From NCBI GenBank assembly GCA_907163345.1, contig CAJQUN010000020.1, positions 5,329,722 to 5,393,721 of the forward strand: a stretch of 64,000 nt of DNA, written 5' to 3'. This DNA is from Haberlea rhodopensis. Lineage: Eukaryota; Streptophyta; Magnoliopsida; Lamiales; Gesneriaceae. Below the pieces are notes generated by a model. That model saw only the letters and a list, made by a program, of their open reading frames with translations, did no database searches and was not told the DNA's origin. Position 1 is the first letter of the stretch. The number at the start of each line of letters is the position of its first letter. A program made the position numbers and the translations under genes. Below, in pieces: positions 10,481 to 21,422 of the stretch.

Positions 10481-12824
10481 ATGGATCAAATGAGACAACC
10501 AGGCCCGGTTGACACACATCTTTTGTCGTTGCAGTCTTCACATCGATCTGAGGATGTATGGGCAGGTGATATGGATAGTATACTTCGTGTGAGAAACCCA
10601 GATAGCTATTTTTGGGATATGTGTCCATTAGATATACGTGTTGTTAATTTATTGCACGTTATTGGATTTTATGGTATCTATAGGTGTGGTAAGATTGAAC
10701 TTGACGTGTACCTGATCACGGCTTTAGTTGAGAGATGGCGCCGTGAAACACACACGTTTCATTTTAGATCAGGAGAAGCGTCCATCACACTGCAAGACAT
10801 TGCAGTAATATGGGCGTTGCCAGTAGATGGCATCGTAGTGTCGGGGATTGATATTGATAGGACTCTACCCGATTGGCAAGAATATTGCCATACATATTTA
10901 GGTTTCTTACCAGCCATCACAGACCTTAAGGGCGCACGTTTGAAATTAGTTGCTTTGCATAATCATTTGTTGCTCAATCCATTGGATGAAAATAGTACAC
11001 CAGATGATGTTGTTAAGTTCACAAGGGGTTGTGCGTTATTGATGTTAGGGGGGATTATGTGCCCTGATTCCTCAGGCAATTTTGTTAGATTATTATATTT
11101 ACAAAAGTTGGAGGATATCGACTCTGGCAGTAAATATAGTTGGGGCAGTGCTGTATTGGCATACTTATATCGTGAGTTGTGCACGTCATCAGAGAAAGGG
11201 AAAAAAGTTATAGGTGGTGCAGTGCAACTCTTACAGGTAAATAATATGTTTGTTTTTTTTAATATTTAAAATATGTTTCTGGTCAATCTAACTTGTGTTA
11301 TTGATGTCACTACAATAAATGAGATTTGGGCATGGTCACGAATCCCAAGTTTGACTCCGCAATTGGGTAGCGATAGATCTGATATTGGACCAATAATTGT
11401 CGGCCCAAACAATGTGTTACCTTCTGCTCCATATGGTGTAAGGTAGTACGAATATGCATTGTTTTATAATTGATCTTATGTGTGAATGCATTTAATAATT
11501 TATTTGAATATATACAGGTGGTCGTGTCATTTAATCTTCACAGAAACTGGGAGTCATTCCATACGCATCATAAGGGACATCCTCGATGACCAGCCAGTAA
11601 CTCAAGTAAGCAAGCTGTTAAATTAATTTGTACAAAAATATACTCTTTTCATAGTATGTAAAAGCAATGTTGTTTTGCAGTTTAATTGGCAGCCGTACCC
11701 CGATGAGTACACTGAAGGAATCACTGAGTTGGGGACATATAAGGGACCGTTGATTTTCTTCGACATAGTTGAAATGCAACGGTCTGATCGAGTACTGCGA
11801 CAATTTGGGATGCTACAAGATTTCCCAGAAGATCCACCATCGGGGGATGAGGCATTGCATAATGTTGGTCGAAGGGGAAATGTCAACAAAAACTAGAGCA
11901 CTAGGCATATAGCTCACATACTTTGCTGGGAGAGGGCAAATGATCTACGTGTAGACAGACCACGATTTACTGACGGTGGTTACTACGTTGTTGGCGGATA
12001 CAGTGAGTGGTATGAACAAGTCACACGTAGATACATTGGGCGTCAAGAATACTTTGTACAGACAGGATATCAACATGGTGATGGCCCGGCATGGCAGCAT
12101 GTGGTACGTTAATTACGTGAAATTTTAATTTTATATTTGTGTTTCGATGTATAAATTTTATATGGACATTTGTACTTTGCAGATTGAGCAGATGGAACAG
12201 TTATCTACAAGCTATGACCGACATCTGGCTGATGGAGTGTCTATTACGACGGAGTCGATGAGGCAACACAGGACTATGTTCGACAATGTGGTGCGAGTGG
12301 CTCGTGACCGACGAGACAGAAACTTCCCGCCATACAATGAAGTCCAGCCAGTTGATACACGACAGTTCCATGCAGGCACTCCATCTACACATATGCAGAC
12401 AGATATTGCAGGTCCATCTACGTGGACAGATATTGCAGGTCCATCTGCACATATGCAGACAGATATTGCAGGTCCATCCACGTGGACAGAGCCAGATATG
12501 TGTACAGACTATTATATTCCTGTTCCTGTACAATCATATGATTTATCTCCCTTCACGCCATATCCCCCCATGTCCACTCAACCCCAGTTCAGCAGCATGG
12601 GTACAGATGTCAGTCTTGGGTTTGCGACATATGCAGCTAGGACTTCACCTTTCGATGTCTCGCCGGTTCTATTCCCTCAGTTGACGCCAATTCAGCAGCC
12701 TGCCAACACACCTGTGGCAAGGGAAAGGGGCGAAGAAGTCGTTCAACAACGAAGAGTTAGAAGACAGACAAATCCTCCTCCTTGTGGTACTGGAGGAAAT
12801 CTAGCTCCTCGTCGTCGTCGGTGA
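10481..12824 (+). pseudogene. Plant mobile domain (PMD/MAIN-like) protein gene, one nonsense codon
   Basis: The PMD (aminotransferase-like plant mobile domain) is found in MAIN/MAIL1 nuclear proteins and in transposons. Exons placed by splice consensus are 10481-11236, 11324-11442, 11518-11605, 11681-12103 and 12183-12824. They give a continuous frame of 675 codons except for TAG at 11894-11896 (codon 393). The PMD covers roughly residues 20-420, with markers GPVDTHLLSLQ, WRRETHTFHF, ITLQDIAVIWALPVDG, LYRELC and IWAWSRIP. The C-terminal exon is low in complexity, with a 60-bp tandem repeat (about 12389-12490; MQTDIAGPSTWT), and ends in a basic RRRR tail. The start at 10481 follows a leader intron and gives the usual short N-terminus. 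The acceptor at 11323 has a weak pyrimidine tract. It is tail-to-tail with the transposase. A truncated 392-residue protein is still possible. Confidence 0.82.
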
Positions 12825-13034
12825 AGTCATCATTATGTTGTAAATAGTAACCGATTCTTATAGATTAAATTTGAGAAAATGTTTGTTCTTTGATCATACT
12901 ACAATCGACATACAATAATTTCGTAAGTAAACGTACAATAATGTCACAATAATGTAACGTAAACATACAATAATGTCACAATAACGTAAAATCATTTACA
13001 CAATAAACATACAATCAATTACACGTTCAAAAAT
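12825..13034. repeat. Convergent intergenic spacer with short AT-rich repeats
   Basis: The spacer between the two 3' ends holds degenerate repeats of ACAATAATGTCACAATAA and ACGTAAACATACAAT. It probably contains the polyadenylation signals of both genes; none is a textbook hexamer pair. Confidence 0.5.
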
Positions 13035-15483
13035 TTATTGATTTCGAGAAGTTGAAGCACTTTGTCGTCTTGCACGGGCTTCTGGCCAGTCCATCTCATT
13101 CTGAATGCGCGTTGTTCGATCTCGACCTACTCTTCTGTTTTTTCGCAGAGTGGAGTTGTGGTACAACTCAAAACATGGGGTGTCACAATGCTCCTCCCCC
13201 CACATTGGTTCGAATTCTCCTTGATATGTGCTCCAATATTCATTCATATTGTAATATGGCTTCACAAAAGTTTTAGCGTTTAAGCCATACTTTCGACACA
13301 CTTGGATCACATGCGAGCAAGGTATTCCGAACTCTTCCATTTTCCACAAGAGCATTCCCCGGATTTTAAATACACAACATGCGTATTACCCCCACGTCCT
13401 GCTTGTACTCTTGTGATAACAGAAGCGGTTAGACGTCTACGATCGAACATCTGGACATCATGATGGATGGAATGATAGTCAGCATGACCATATCTTTCAA
13501 ATACATAATCTGGCCATTCTTGATTATTTTGAATCATTCGCTCTGTCTTCTTAAGCCGTTCGAAAAAATATAGCACACAACGATCAAAAGTTAATTGCAC
13601 AATGGCGGTGATTGGAAGTCGACGAGCACCTTTCATAACTCCATTTATGCATTCTGACATATTTGTGGTCATGATACCACAACGCCAGCCTCCGTCATGA
13701 GCAACGACCATTGACACTTATCAATACGACTCAAGTAATCAAAAGCCCTTGGTTCTATAAGTTTAATCTCTTCCATTGTGCGATCAAATTTTCTGACCTG
13801 ATTTTCTGATCCCGCTCTCCAACACAAGTCTTTCAAATGAACGGATTTGAAGCGACTATTAAAGTTTGAACAAACATGTCTCAAACAAAATCGATGTACT
13901 CCAAGGGGTGATTTGAAGTCAGGAATACAATCGGCTGCAGCAATGAGGCCTGGATGACGGTCAGAAATCAAACATACACCACCCTCAGATCTTCTTACAA
14001 TATGCTTACTAATCATCTCCAAAAACCATCTCCACGACACAAAGTTTTCTTCGTCAACAATTGCAAATGCCAAAGGTAAGATTTGATTATTCGCATCCAT
14101 TGCCACGGCAATCAACATCTTATGTTGATATTTCGTATACAGATGTGTTCCATCCACACTTATTACCCTGCGGCAATGCTGAAATCCTTGTACACATGGA
14201 TGGAAGGCCCAGAACACGTAATTCAAAGTCTTTTCTATTGGTCTGGCATTTTCAAGGTGAACCCACTCAACGACTGTGCTGGGATTCCATTTTTGCAAAG
14301 CTCCCATATAGTAAGGCAATTTCCTCACAGAGCTCTCCCATGTTCCGTACACATTCTCAACAGCACGTCGTAAACTAAACCATCCTTTTGCATAGGAGAT
14401 CTCAAATCCATATTTATCTTTCACTGTTTGAATTACATACTTTATTTCGTAAGCTGGATCACTCCGAACAATTCCCACTAACAAGCTAGCAATCATGTTT
14501 TTGTCCAAATTTGCATGATCGACCGACAGCTCACTCAAAAGGCAAGTGTGAGAACCTCCATACTTGTTTATTTTGAATAAACCAACTTTTTTCTTCAACG
14601 AGGCCCGCAGGTACCATCTACAAGGCATATCTTCTGTACTCTGTTTGCACACCACTTTCCACAATGTTTTTGTACTCTTGACAACGCGGTACTCCCGTTT
14701 CGCAACACGTACAGAGTAATCATTTACAGCTGCCTGCAAATGAGCTTTATTTTTGAAAACCATATCTAGATGGATATCCCCTTTCGAGTAGTCGTAGTAA
14801 CTCCCCCATCTACCTGTTGGAATGTCTAATGAGTCTCCAAATACTTCGGGATGTGTCATTGAGAAGAATGGAATTGTTGGATAAAGGACATGAGTATTTG
14901 TTGTGGTTGTGTCTGGTACATTATCTGTCACTTCTTCAATATCAACCTCATTGTCATCAGACTCATCCTCAGATGGAATTCCCTCCGGTTCAGTCTGAAA
15001 ATCATCTCCAAAATCCACAAAATTGTGTGCTAGTGGCTCGGGAACAATATTGTCAGCAACTATAGGAGCATCATCTTGAATCCTAGATGTAGTTGGTCTT
15101 TCTGTATCTACTACAAATGGATCACAACCACTTGTTGGCATTTCTGTAATAAAATCATAATCTCTCCATTCTGTTTGTATATACATCTCCAAACAACTAT
15201 AATTTTGTTCAGAATCCAATACCCATGCTAAATTGTAATCACTGTCAACGGGAAAAATTGTTTGTTTTATCCCAGAAAAATCACTAAATATATATTTACA
15301 ATATATTTTCATAATGAACTGGTTACGGTCGATGCCAGTAATATCATATACGTCGTTCACTAACTGCAAATAATTAATAGTGCGAGATATTGTCATGCCT
15401 TTCGACGGACCACGATCATATCTAACAGATTCTGAATCTTGTAATATATTGCCTCCCCAATACAACAAAACTTTAATTGACAT
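13035..15483 (-). pseudogene. MuDR-type (MULE) transposase, two frame breaks
   Basis: The protein would cut and paste the element in the nucleus. Reading from 15483 leftward, residues 1-110 resemble the N-terminal PB1-like region of MuDR-type transposases, followed by an acidic linker. A MuDR zinc-binding region has C279, C288, H312 and C314. The DDE core carries D444 (ISVDGTHLY) and D508 (LISDRHPG), with the helical domain after it. The first frame ends at 13669. The protein continues in a second frame at about 13717-13325 (TTNMSECINGVMKGARRLP) and in a third from about 13340 to 13035. The SWIM zinc finger (CSCGKW...IPCSHV) spans the last break. Both breaks look like small deletions. The ATG at 15483 is the first in frame. 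The organisation is complete but the gene is inactive as read. Confidence 0.9.
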
Positions 15484-15706
15484 ACCTTAAAATAAACACA
15501 AATTTTATAAATTAGTACAGTAAATATAATATTATGAAATTTAATTATTTGTATAACAACATACCTGCAGAGAAAATATTCACGAATTCTGAAGAGAATT
15601 CGAATTTTCACGAATTCTGAAGAGAATTTGTTCGAAAGCCGAAGAGAATTTGTTATATTTCAAAAGGAGTAACATTTTGTTCAGTTTTATAGGCAAAGTA
15701 ATTGAT
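15484..15706 (-). promoter_or_regulatory. 5' flank of the MULE transposase
   Basis: The AT-rich upstream region includes a short imperfect repeat of GAATTCTGAAGAGAATT (15593-15655). It should hold the leader and promoter of the minus-strand transposase; no clear TATA position can be assigned. Confidence 0.35.
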
Positions 15707-16188
15707 TATTGTCGCCATCTAAAATGGCGACATTAAATAAAAAAATATTTTTTTTTGTCGCCATCTCAGATGGCGACAATATTTGAAAACAAAAAAAAAT
15801 TCTGTCTTTAATACCGACATCGGCAAAACAATTATTTTTTAATATAATGTCGCCATCTAACATGGCGACATCTTTTAAAAAATTAAAAGATGTCGCCATG
15901 TCAGATGGCGACTTCCGAAAATAATATTTTTTTTAAGATTTTTTATGGAAGTCGCCATGTCAGATGGCAACTTCAATTGAAGTCGCCATCTGACATGGCG
16001 TCATCGGAAAAATAATACTTTTTTTTAATAATTTTTGTAGAAGTCGCCATGTCAGATGGCGACTTCAAATGAAGTCGCCATCTGACATGGCGACATCGGA
16101 AAATAATAGTTTTTTTAATAATTTTTGTAGAAGTCGCCATGTGAGATGGCGACTTCAAATGAAGTCGCCATCTCACATGGCGACTTAG
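15707..16188. repeat. Right hairpin array (about 10 units)
   Basis: About ten palindromes of GTCGCCAT(C/G)T...ATGGCGAC lie near 15709, 15757, 15849, 15888, 15951, 15979, 16041, 16071, 16131 and 16161. From 15950 they are paired in a higher-order unit of about 90 bp that includes a T-rich spacer. They match the left array, so they mark the other end of the Mutator-like element. Confidence 0.88.
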
Positions 16189-16365
16189 GTTACTTTAATA
16201 ATAGAAAAAAAAACGATTATTTTGTTAAATAAATTTATTTTTTCGATTAAACAGTTAAAAAACCCAGATTTTTCGGTCCAGTCACCCAAAAAAATCTTTC
16301 AACTAAGTCCATTTTTTAATACAATAACCAAACAAGCCCCACTTATCAAAACACTTTACACCGCA

Positions 16366-16619
16366 TGAGTGAATTTTACATGCACCGCATGTGTAATTTT
16401 TACATGCACCATATGAATGAATTTTTACATGCATCGCATGAGTGAATTTTTATATGCACCGCATGAGTAATTTGTAAATTTTACATGCATCGCATGGTAA
16501 TTTTTACATGCACCACATGAGTGAAAATTTACATGCACATGCACTGTATGATTAAGTTTTTACATGCACCACATATTCAATTTTTATATGCACCGCATGA
16601 GCCAATTTACATGTATTGC
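16366..16619. repeat. Degenerate minisatellite, left part
   Basis: Roughly ten diverged copies of a 25-30 bp unit near TTTTTACATGCACCGCATGA lie head to tail. The same unit resumes after the hAT-type insertion at 17194. Confidence 0.8.
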
Positions 16620-17193
16620 TATACCTGACCACGGTTTAGAACTGCCAGTTAGACGGTTCAAAAAACATCGACCCTTAACTTTAACATTCATTGACGGTTC
16701 CGATTACGGTTCATGAACCGTCGATTACGGTTCCGGTTCCGATTACTGTAAACCAACGGTTACGGTGGTTTGACCCTTTTTTTTAAAAAAAAATTAAAAA
16801 TATTATTAAAATTTGAAATAAAGTGTAAAAAATGTTTGAATGTGTTTTCATCCATTGATTAAACATAAAATAACGTGAAATAAATTCAATCTCAGATAAT
16901 CAAAATATGTAAGATATATTTGTTTGGTTAATATATACAAATTATAACATTATATTTAGATCAACAAAGCTCTTATAGCTTAGTGATTGAAACTAAATAT
17001 TCAAGTTTGAGGCATGAGTTCAAATCTACAACATAACATATATTTTAAATTTAAAAATGTAAAAAAATTAAAATAAACCCTTGAACCGTCGGTTCACGGG
17101 TTAGCAAAATTATGACTTAACCGGTCCTTCTATGGACGGGCCGATTACGGGTCCGATCCTTCGAACCGTTGACCCGGTTATTGGTCGGGTCTA
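16620..17193. mobile_element. hAT-type non-autonomous element with 8-bp target duplication
   Basis: The imperfect terminal inverted repeats are TATACCTGACCA at the left and, read from the other strand, TAGACCCGACCA at the right. They are flanked by TGTATTGC (16612-16619) and TATATTGC (17194-17201), a 7/8 matching duplication; 8 bp is the hAT hallmark. The interior is full of CGGTTCxGATTACGG motifs and has no coding capacity. It sits inside the minisatellite. Confidence 0.75.
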
Positions 17194-17201
17194 TATATTG
17201 C

Positions 17202-17379
17202 ATGAGCCAATTGTTACATGTATTGCTAGATAGAAGTGACACTTAAAATACCACCTCTATTTTATTAAAATTTTGCATGCACTGCATGAACCAATAATTT
17301 ACATGCACCGCTAGACACAAGTGGTGCATGCATATTATATTTACATGCACCGCATGAGTAGCGGTGCACGTAATTGTAT
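17202..17379. repeat. Degenerate minisatellite, right part
   Basis: This continues the CATGCACCGCATGA unit in a more diverged form, ending near the MAKR-like fragment. It shows that the hAT-type element inserted into a pre-existing repeat. Confidence 0.7.
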
Positions 17380-17555
17380 GATTTTTTGCAATGAAGTATG
17401 GCGCCTTGGATTCCATCATGATGTTCCAGCAACGAGTCGTCTATACTGCTGACCGACAACCGCACTAAGGACATCGCAGACGCAGCCGCTGCTGCTGGTC
17501 GGCTCTTCACCAAATTTCTCACCACGATCTTAAAATTTCCGACTGATCTACTTCC
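17380..17555 (-). pseudogene. MAKR/BKI1-like protein, C-terminal fragment
   Basis: The minus-strand frame encodes VRNLVKSRPAAAAASAM, a Ser-rich linker and GIQGAILHCKKS. The last motif resembles the conserved C-terminal (S)IQGAIAHCK peptide of BKI1 and the membrane-associated kinase regulators, which in Arabidopsis binds receptor kinases at the plasma membrane. The frame runs on past the motif into repeat sequence until 17265, so the natural stop is lost or diverged. The other part of the gene lies at 19134-19413, separated by a solo LTR. Family assignment rests on this short motif and on YMKLIRPF in the other half, so it is tentative. Confidence 0.5.
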
Positions 17556-19133
17556 TGTGAAGCCCCGGAAATTTGCCTAATCAATTGCCTTTCCAAATCA
17601 TGAGAGTCATTCATTGTCTTGCTAAAGTCATAACACTAGTCATTCAAGGTCATGCAATTATATCACTCAATCATGCCACCATTTAATATCATTCAACCCT
17701 ATCAAAGGCTATCATTCAATCTCATTAATGACATTTAGTACTTTGCTCAAATTGTGTCATTAAAGGGCAAAAGTTTTGGTATTGATCAACTATTTTTCCT
17801 ACAATAAACACCCAAAATCATTTATTCATTTTGTCTCATTTAATTGACTCATTCAAATGTCTTGCCCAAATCATGGTATCCATTTAGTTGCATGATCAAA
17901 TTTGACATTAGCCATTTTATTAGCCTTTAATAACATCCATTCATTACCTTGATGTCACCAAATCATTAGTTGGCTCAAATCATGTCACTAATGGCCTAAA
18001 CCCATTATTTTTTCCTTATCAATCATGACATTGATGATTATTCAATTGTAATGGCCAAAGTTTAGGAACCTTACCAAATCATGGTATCATTACCTTGCAA
18101 GCATCATGACATTAGACATGCCAAAGTTTAGGAATTTAATTAAGTTCTCATACTTTTAAAACACCTCAAATCCCACCCAAAGAAATGGCTATTCTTCCAA
18201 GAATCAACACCTTAGAAAACCACAACATATCATGCCAAGAAAATCTTATTCTACACTTAGCAATGTTTCGAAAATTCACCTTCTCACATACACAAGAATT
18301 CGAAAGCTTCAAGGAAAGAGAGGGGATGATTCACACCACCTTCGTAATCCGGGATCCATTCTACCATGCTTTGTATATCCGACGGTAAGTGGGTTTTTGC
18401 TACAACTTAATTTGTTTTCAAACCTTATGTATGTCTTAAATCTCGATTGAACAACCCTATGAAAAGTATGTTTTTAAATCTAAACAAGTATGTGACATGA
18501 TCATGAATGAAGGACCTTGCGGAGCAACGTGCTACGTGTGTATGAGACACCACTTGATTTGGCGGGGCAAAGTGCTACATGATGTGGGCGTGCCACATGC
18601 ATGGGAGTCACCTCTTAATCCTTAAGAGCAAAGTGCTATACCACGGGAGCCACCTCTTGAATCCAATAAGTCGATATGTGAATATGTGGAGATATGTGTT
18701 AATGTGTTTATATGCCAAGATCTATGGATTTGATAAAGAAATTTTTAAAATGATTTCTGCTATGAAAATATATGTGTTTTTACTATGTTCAATCGGCCCC
18801 TACTTGCTGGGTATTTTCCCAAATACTCACCCCTTACCTCCCCTCACAGACAAAGACAAAATGTAGAGATCGATGAAGAATTACAAGAACAATTTTGGAG
18901 ATGATGATCCACGAAGAACCTTCAAGAATTTATTAGTTTTATTTACGCTTCCGCATATTAGATTTAATCCGAGACAATTGTATTTTGTAATATCAATTGT
19001 AAAAGATGATTATTATTTTCTATGGAATAAATAGACTGGTTTTTATCATAGATCTGTACGCGAGGCTTGTTGATTTTGAATTAATGTTTGGAATCAACGC
19101 CGGTGTTATCGACCCCGGTCTCGGGGCGTGACA
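17556..19133. mobile_element. Solo LTR, probably Gypsy type (1578 bp)
   Basis: It starts TGTGAAGCCCCGG and ends CGGGGCGTGACA, an imperfect inverted pair with TG...CA ends. It is flanked by CTTCC (17551-17555) and CTTCT (19134-19138), a 4/5 matching target duplication. There is no primer site, purine tract or pol sequence inside; the open frames near 18185-18450 are short and unrecognised. Solo LTRs form when the two LTRs of an element recombine. It splits a MAKR-like fragment. Confidence 0.75.
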
Positions 19134-19413
19134 CTTCTCATGGAAAATTTGCTTAGAGAAAATTCACTGGCGCTGTCACCGGAGAGTGTGACGCCGCAAT
19201 GGGATTCTTAAACTTTGCCTTCTTCGCTGCCTTCATTTGGAAAGGTCGAATCAGTTTCATATACATTGGAATCGATTTCAGCGACAAGACGTCGTCGGAC
19301 AAAGCTTCATCATCCTCATCTTTTGTCAACAGTCTGCTTCTTAAATTGTTCTCTCTACCTAAAACCGACTTGATCGGCATTTCATTCACCCTGCACTTGG
19401 AAAAATGGTACAT
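19134..19413 (-). pseudogene. MAKR/BKI1-like protein, upstream fragment
   Basis: The minus-strand frame from 19413 contains an acidic segment (KDEDDEALSDD) followed by SIPMYMKLIRPFQMKAAKKA, a basic motif like the KYLKxIKPL region of MAKR proteins. The frame stops at 19153-19155, just before the solo LTR, and the remainder of the gene is at 17380-17555. A CCAAGTGCAG acceptor-like site precedes GGTGAATG near 19397, so an exon boundary there is possible. No N-terminal part was recognised further upstream (to the right). Confidence 0.45.
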
Positions 19414-19889
19414 AAGAGATTCAGTAAAAAGAAGGGTAAATTAGTCATGAAAATGGACCAAATAGATTAGGTTTTGATAAAATAGACTTATTTGAAATAA
19501 TTGTTCTGAAAGATTATTTAGTTGAAAGAAGATTTTTTTGGGAGATTTAATTGAAAGAAGTTTTGGAAAGTGGTACATTTATGTAATTTCCTCATGTAAA
19601 AATTCATGTTACGTGACTGGCTAAGAGAATTAATCTAGGGTTGATTTGATGCTACCCTTAAGTACAATATATTTAAGGGTATATCATGCTGGAAATTTTG
19701 TGGCTTAATGAAATAAATTAAGCAAAATACAAAAATAGGCTTAATTAATTGAAATTAAACAAAGAAAAATCGAACGAAGAAAACGATGGAGAAAATGAAA
19801 TTTTCCGGGCACTAAAACACTGCCCGAAAAATTTCGGGCAGTATTGCTTGCGCCTCGGAGGCACTGACTGGGAAAAATTTTGCCAGGCA
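19414..19889. other. AT-rich spacer with two perfect-arm hairpins
   Basis: No gene is seen. Two hairpins stand out: TACCCTTAA...TTTAAGGGTA near 19654-19683, and a 22-bp palindrome with arms CTGCCCGAAA/TTTCGGGCAG at 19820-19841. The part at 19471-19542 is an inverted relative of 16285-16352. Confidence 0.5.
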
Positions 19890-20400
19890 GTACGGGGAAC
19901 GCCCCATCGCCATTTCGACAGTTTTTTATGAAATGATGCACCTCTTGGTGTGCGGATGTGATTTTTTTATACATTAGTGCCTCCAAATTGTGTCTTATGG
20001 TGACATCTTGCTTCCTAGTATATATATCGCATCCCTAGATTGAATTAAACATCAGATTTTCAAATCAAAAGCACATATGTGTGAGAGAAAAGTAAGATCA
20101 AAGTGCATATTCATACACATTCATATCTTGCTCTTAAAAAGGAGAGTTTGCAACCTTTGTGGTTGATGTTTGTGTGATTTGGTGTGCTACTATCACAATA
20201 AGAAGTTGTTGTATATTGGGAGATGATTGCCGCATTCCGAAAGCACCGAGAGCGGGGCAAATTCCTCTTAAGGACAAACTGTAATACACTTGCATCGACT
20301 TGCAAAGTGCATCATTTCTTTTTCTAATCGCAGACGGATTCTCATACAACGTAAACAACATATCAAACAATCTGATGTGAATATTCACATCCAAAAGGTG
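19890..20400. repeat. Diverged LTR remnant related to the second Copia element
   Basis: Shared landmarks with the LTR at 21423-21950 appear in the same order: a GTGCCTCCAAATTGTGTC-like start, a lead-in to GCAACCTTTGTGGTTGATG, TGGTGTGCTACTATCACAA, TTGGGAGATGATTG, GAGCGGGGCAAATT and CTTAAGGACA. Identity is too low for the same element, so it is an older relative. Ends are not defined. Confidence 0.55.
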
Positions 20401-21422
20401 TCACCCCCTTAAGGGTAGTGCTCATTAGAGGTAGCAACTAATAAACATTAATCCCTATGGAGTGTAGACAAAACTAACGAGAAAGATATATGTTTTCTCG
20501 AATACGGTCGGACCTGATTTTATTTACAGGGATGTCAATAAAGGAGTAGGTGAATTACATGTAAATCTCATCTAATTTTCATAATTATTGTTTCAGCTCT
20601 CCTAATTTAAAATACCTTTTATATCCGATGTTATCTTTTTTATATATATATCAAATCAGAGGATAGGAATTGTAATTTTTCATTCATTCATTACAAACTA
20701 GATATTATGAATTCGTAATACAGTTGTTCTACATGAGTAGATCCATTATTATTTAAATTAGAGGAAGGATTTGTGATACAATTATTATACGAGCAGATAA
20801 CCGTAGTTTTTCCTAAAGAAAAATAGTAATTAAGGGCTATTGTTATTAATTTAAAGAAAGAATACTTGCACATATTTTATGCAAGTATAGTATTTTTTAA
20901 AAATATTGAAAATATATGTTTGAAATCTAATTTAGTATATACAGAAGTGATGTAATTTATGGAATTCATATGTATGACATGACATATTTTATTCTTCTGT
21001 ATATATTTTCATTGAATTTTAATAATCATGTTTAATTTAAGATTTATTATTAATTACTTATTATTTCGTTGATAGGTGTTATGTTATATTAACTAGTTTT
21101 TATGTTGTTAATATGATAATTCATTGCGAAGTCTCAATTTTTTTTAACGGGGAATAACTAAATCAATTTTATATTAGCGTGACTCAAACTCGAGTTTATT
21201 CAAAATAATATATGTTACTATTCATTCTGACAAGGTCGTGAGCTCCGTTCCTTCTCAATTTTAGCAAGTTAAAAAGGTAAGTAAAAACTAAATAAGCGAA
21301 TATGGGAAAAGAGCTTTAAAAGGATAGGGCACGCGTTGATATAAGTAAAATACAAAAGATGAAACAGTAATAATTAAGGTCCCAAATTCTGCAGAATAAA
21401 TTCCATCACAGAACAAAATTCA
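20401..21422. other. AT-rich intergenic region
   Basis: No coding or repeat structure was recognised beyond a short (TA)n run near 20640 and AT-rich simple sequence. Confidence 0.5.

Larger units (their letters stand above)
9850..16190. mobile_element. Mutator-like element carrying a plant-mobile-domain gene
   Basis: Two convergent genes, a plant-mobile-domain gene (plus) and a MuDR-type transposase (minus), are enclosed by arrays of short hairpins built on GTCGCCAT...ATGGCGAC. Association of plant mobile domains with MULE transposases is established for flowering plants. The left end is interrupted by the Copia 3' LTR: the first bases after the LTR, GCGAC, are the tail of a hairpin arm. The true left terminus must therefore be beyond the window start. 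The right end lies close to 16190, where the hairpins stop. No target duplication can be checked. One element is the simplest reading; two elements nested side by side cannot be excluded. Confidence 0.7.

Noticed and set aside
15707..16188. Regular short repeats with spacers, superficially CRISPR-like (also 9886-10071)
   Set aside because: The repeats are hairpins with variable loops at the ends of a plant transposon. There are no cas genes and the DNA is clearly eukaryotic.
18185..18866. Three short frames inside the solo LTR
   Set aside because: They overlap in different frames, lack motifs and lie in a non-coding LTR.
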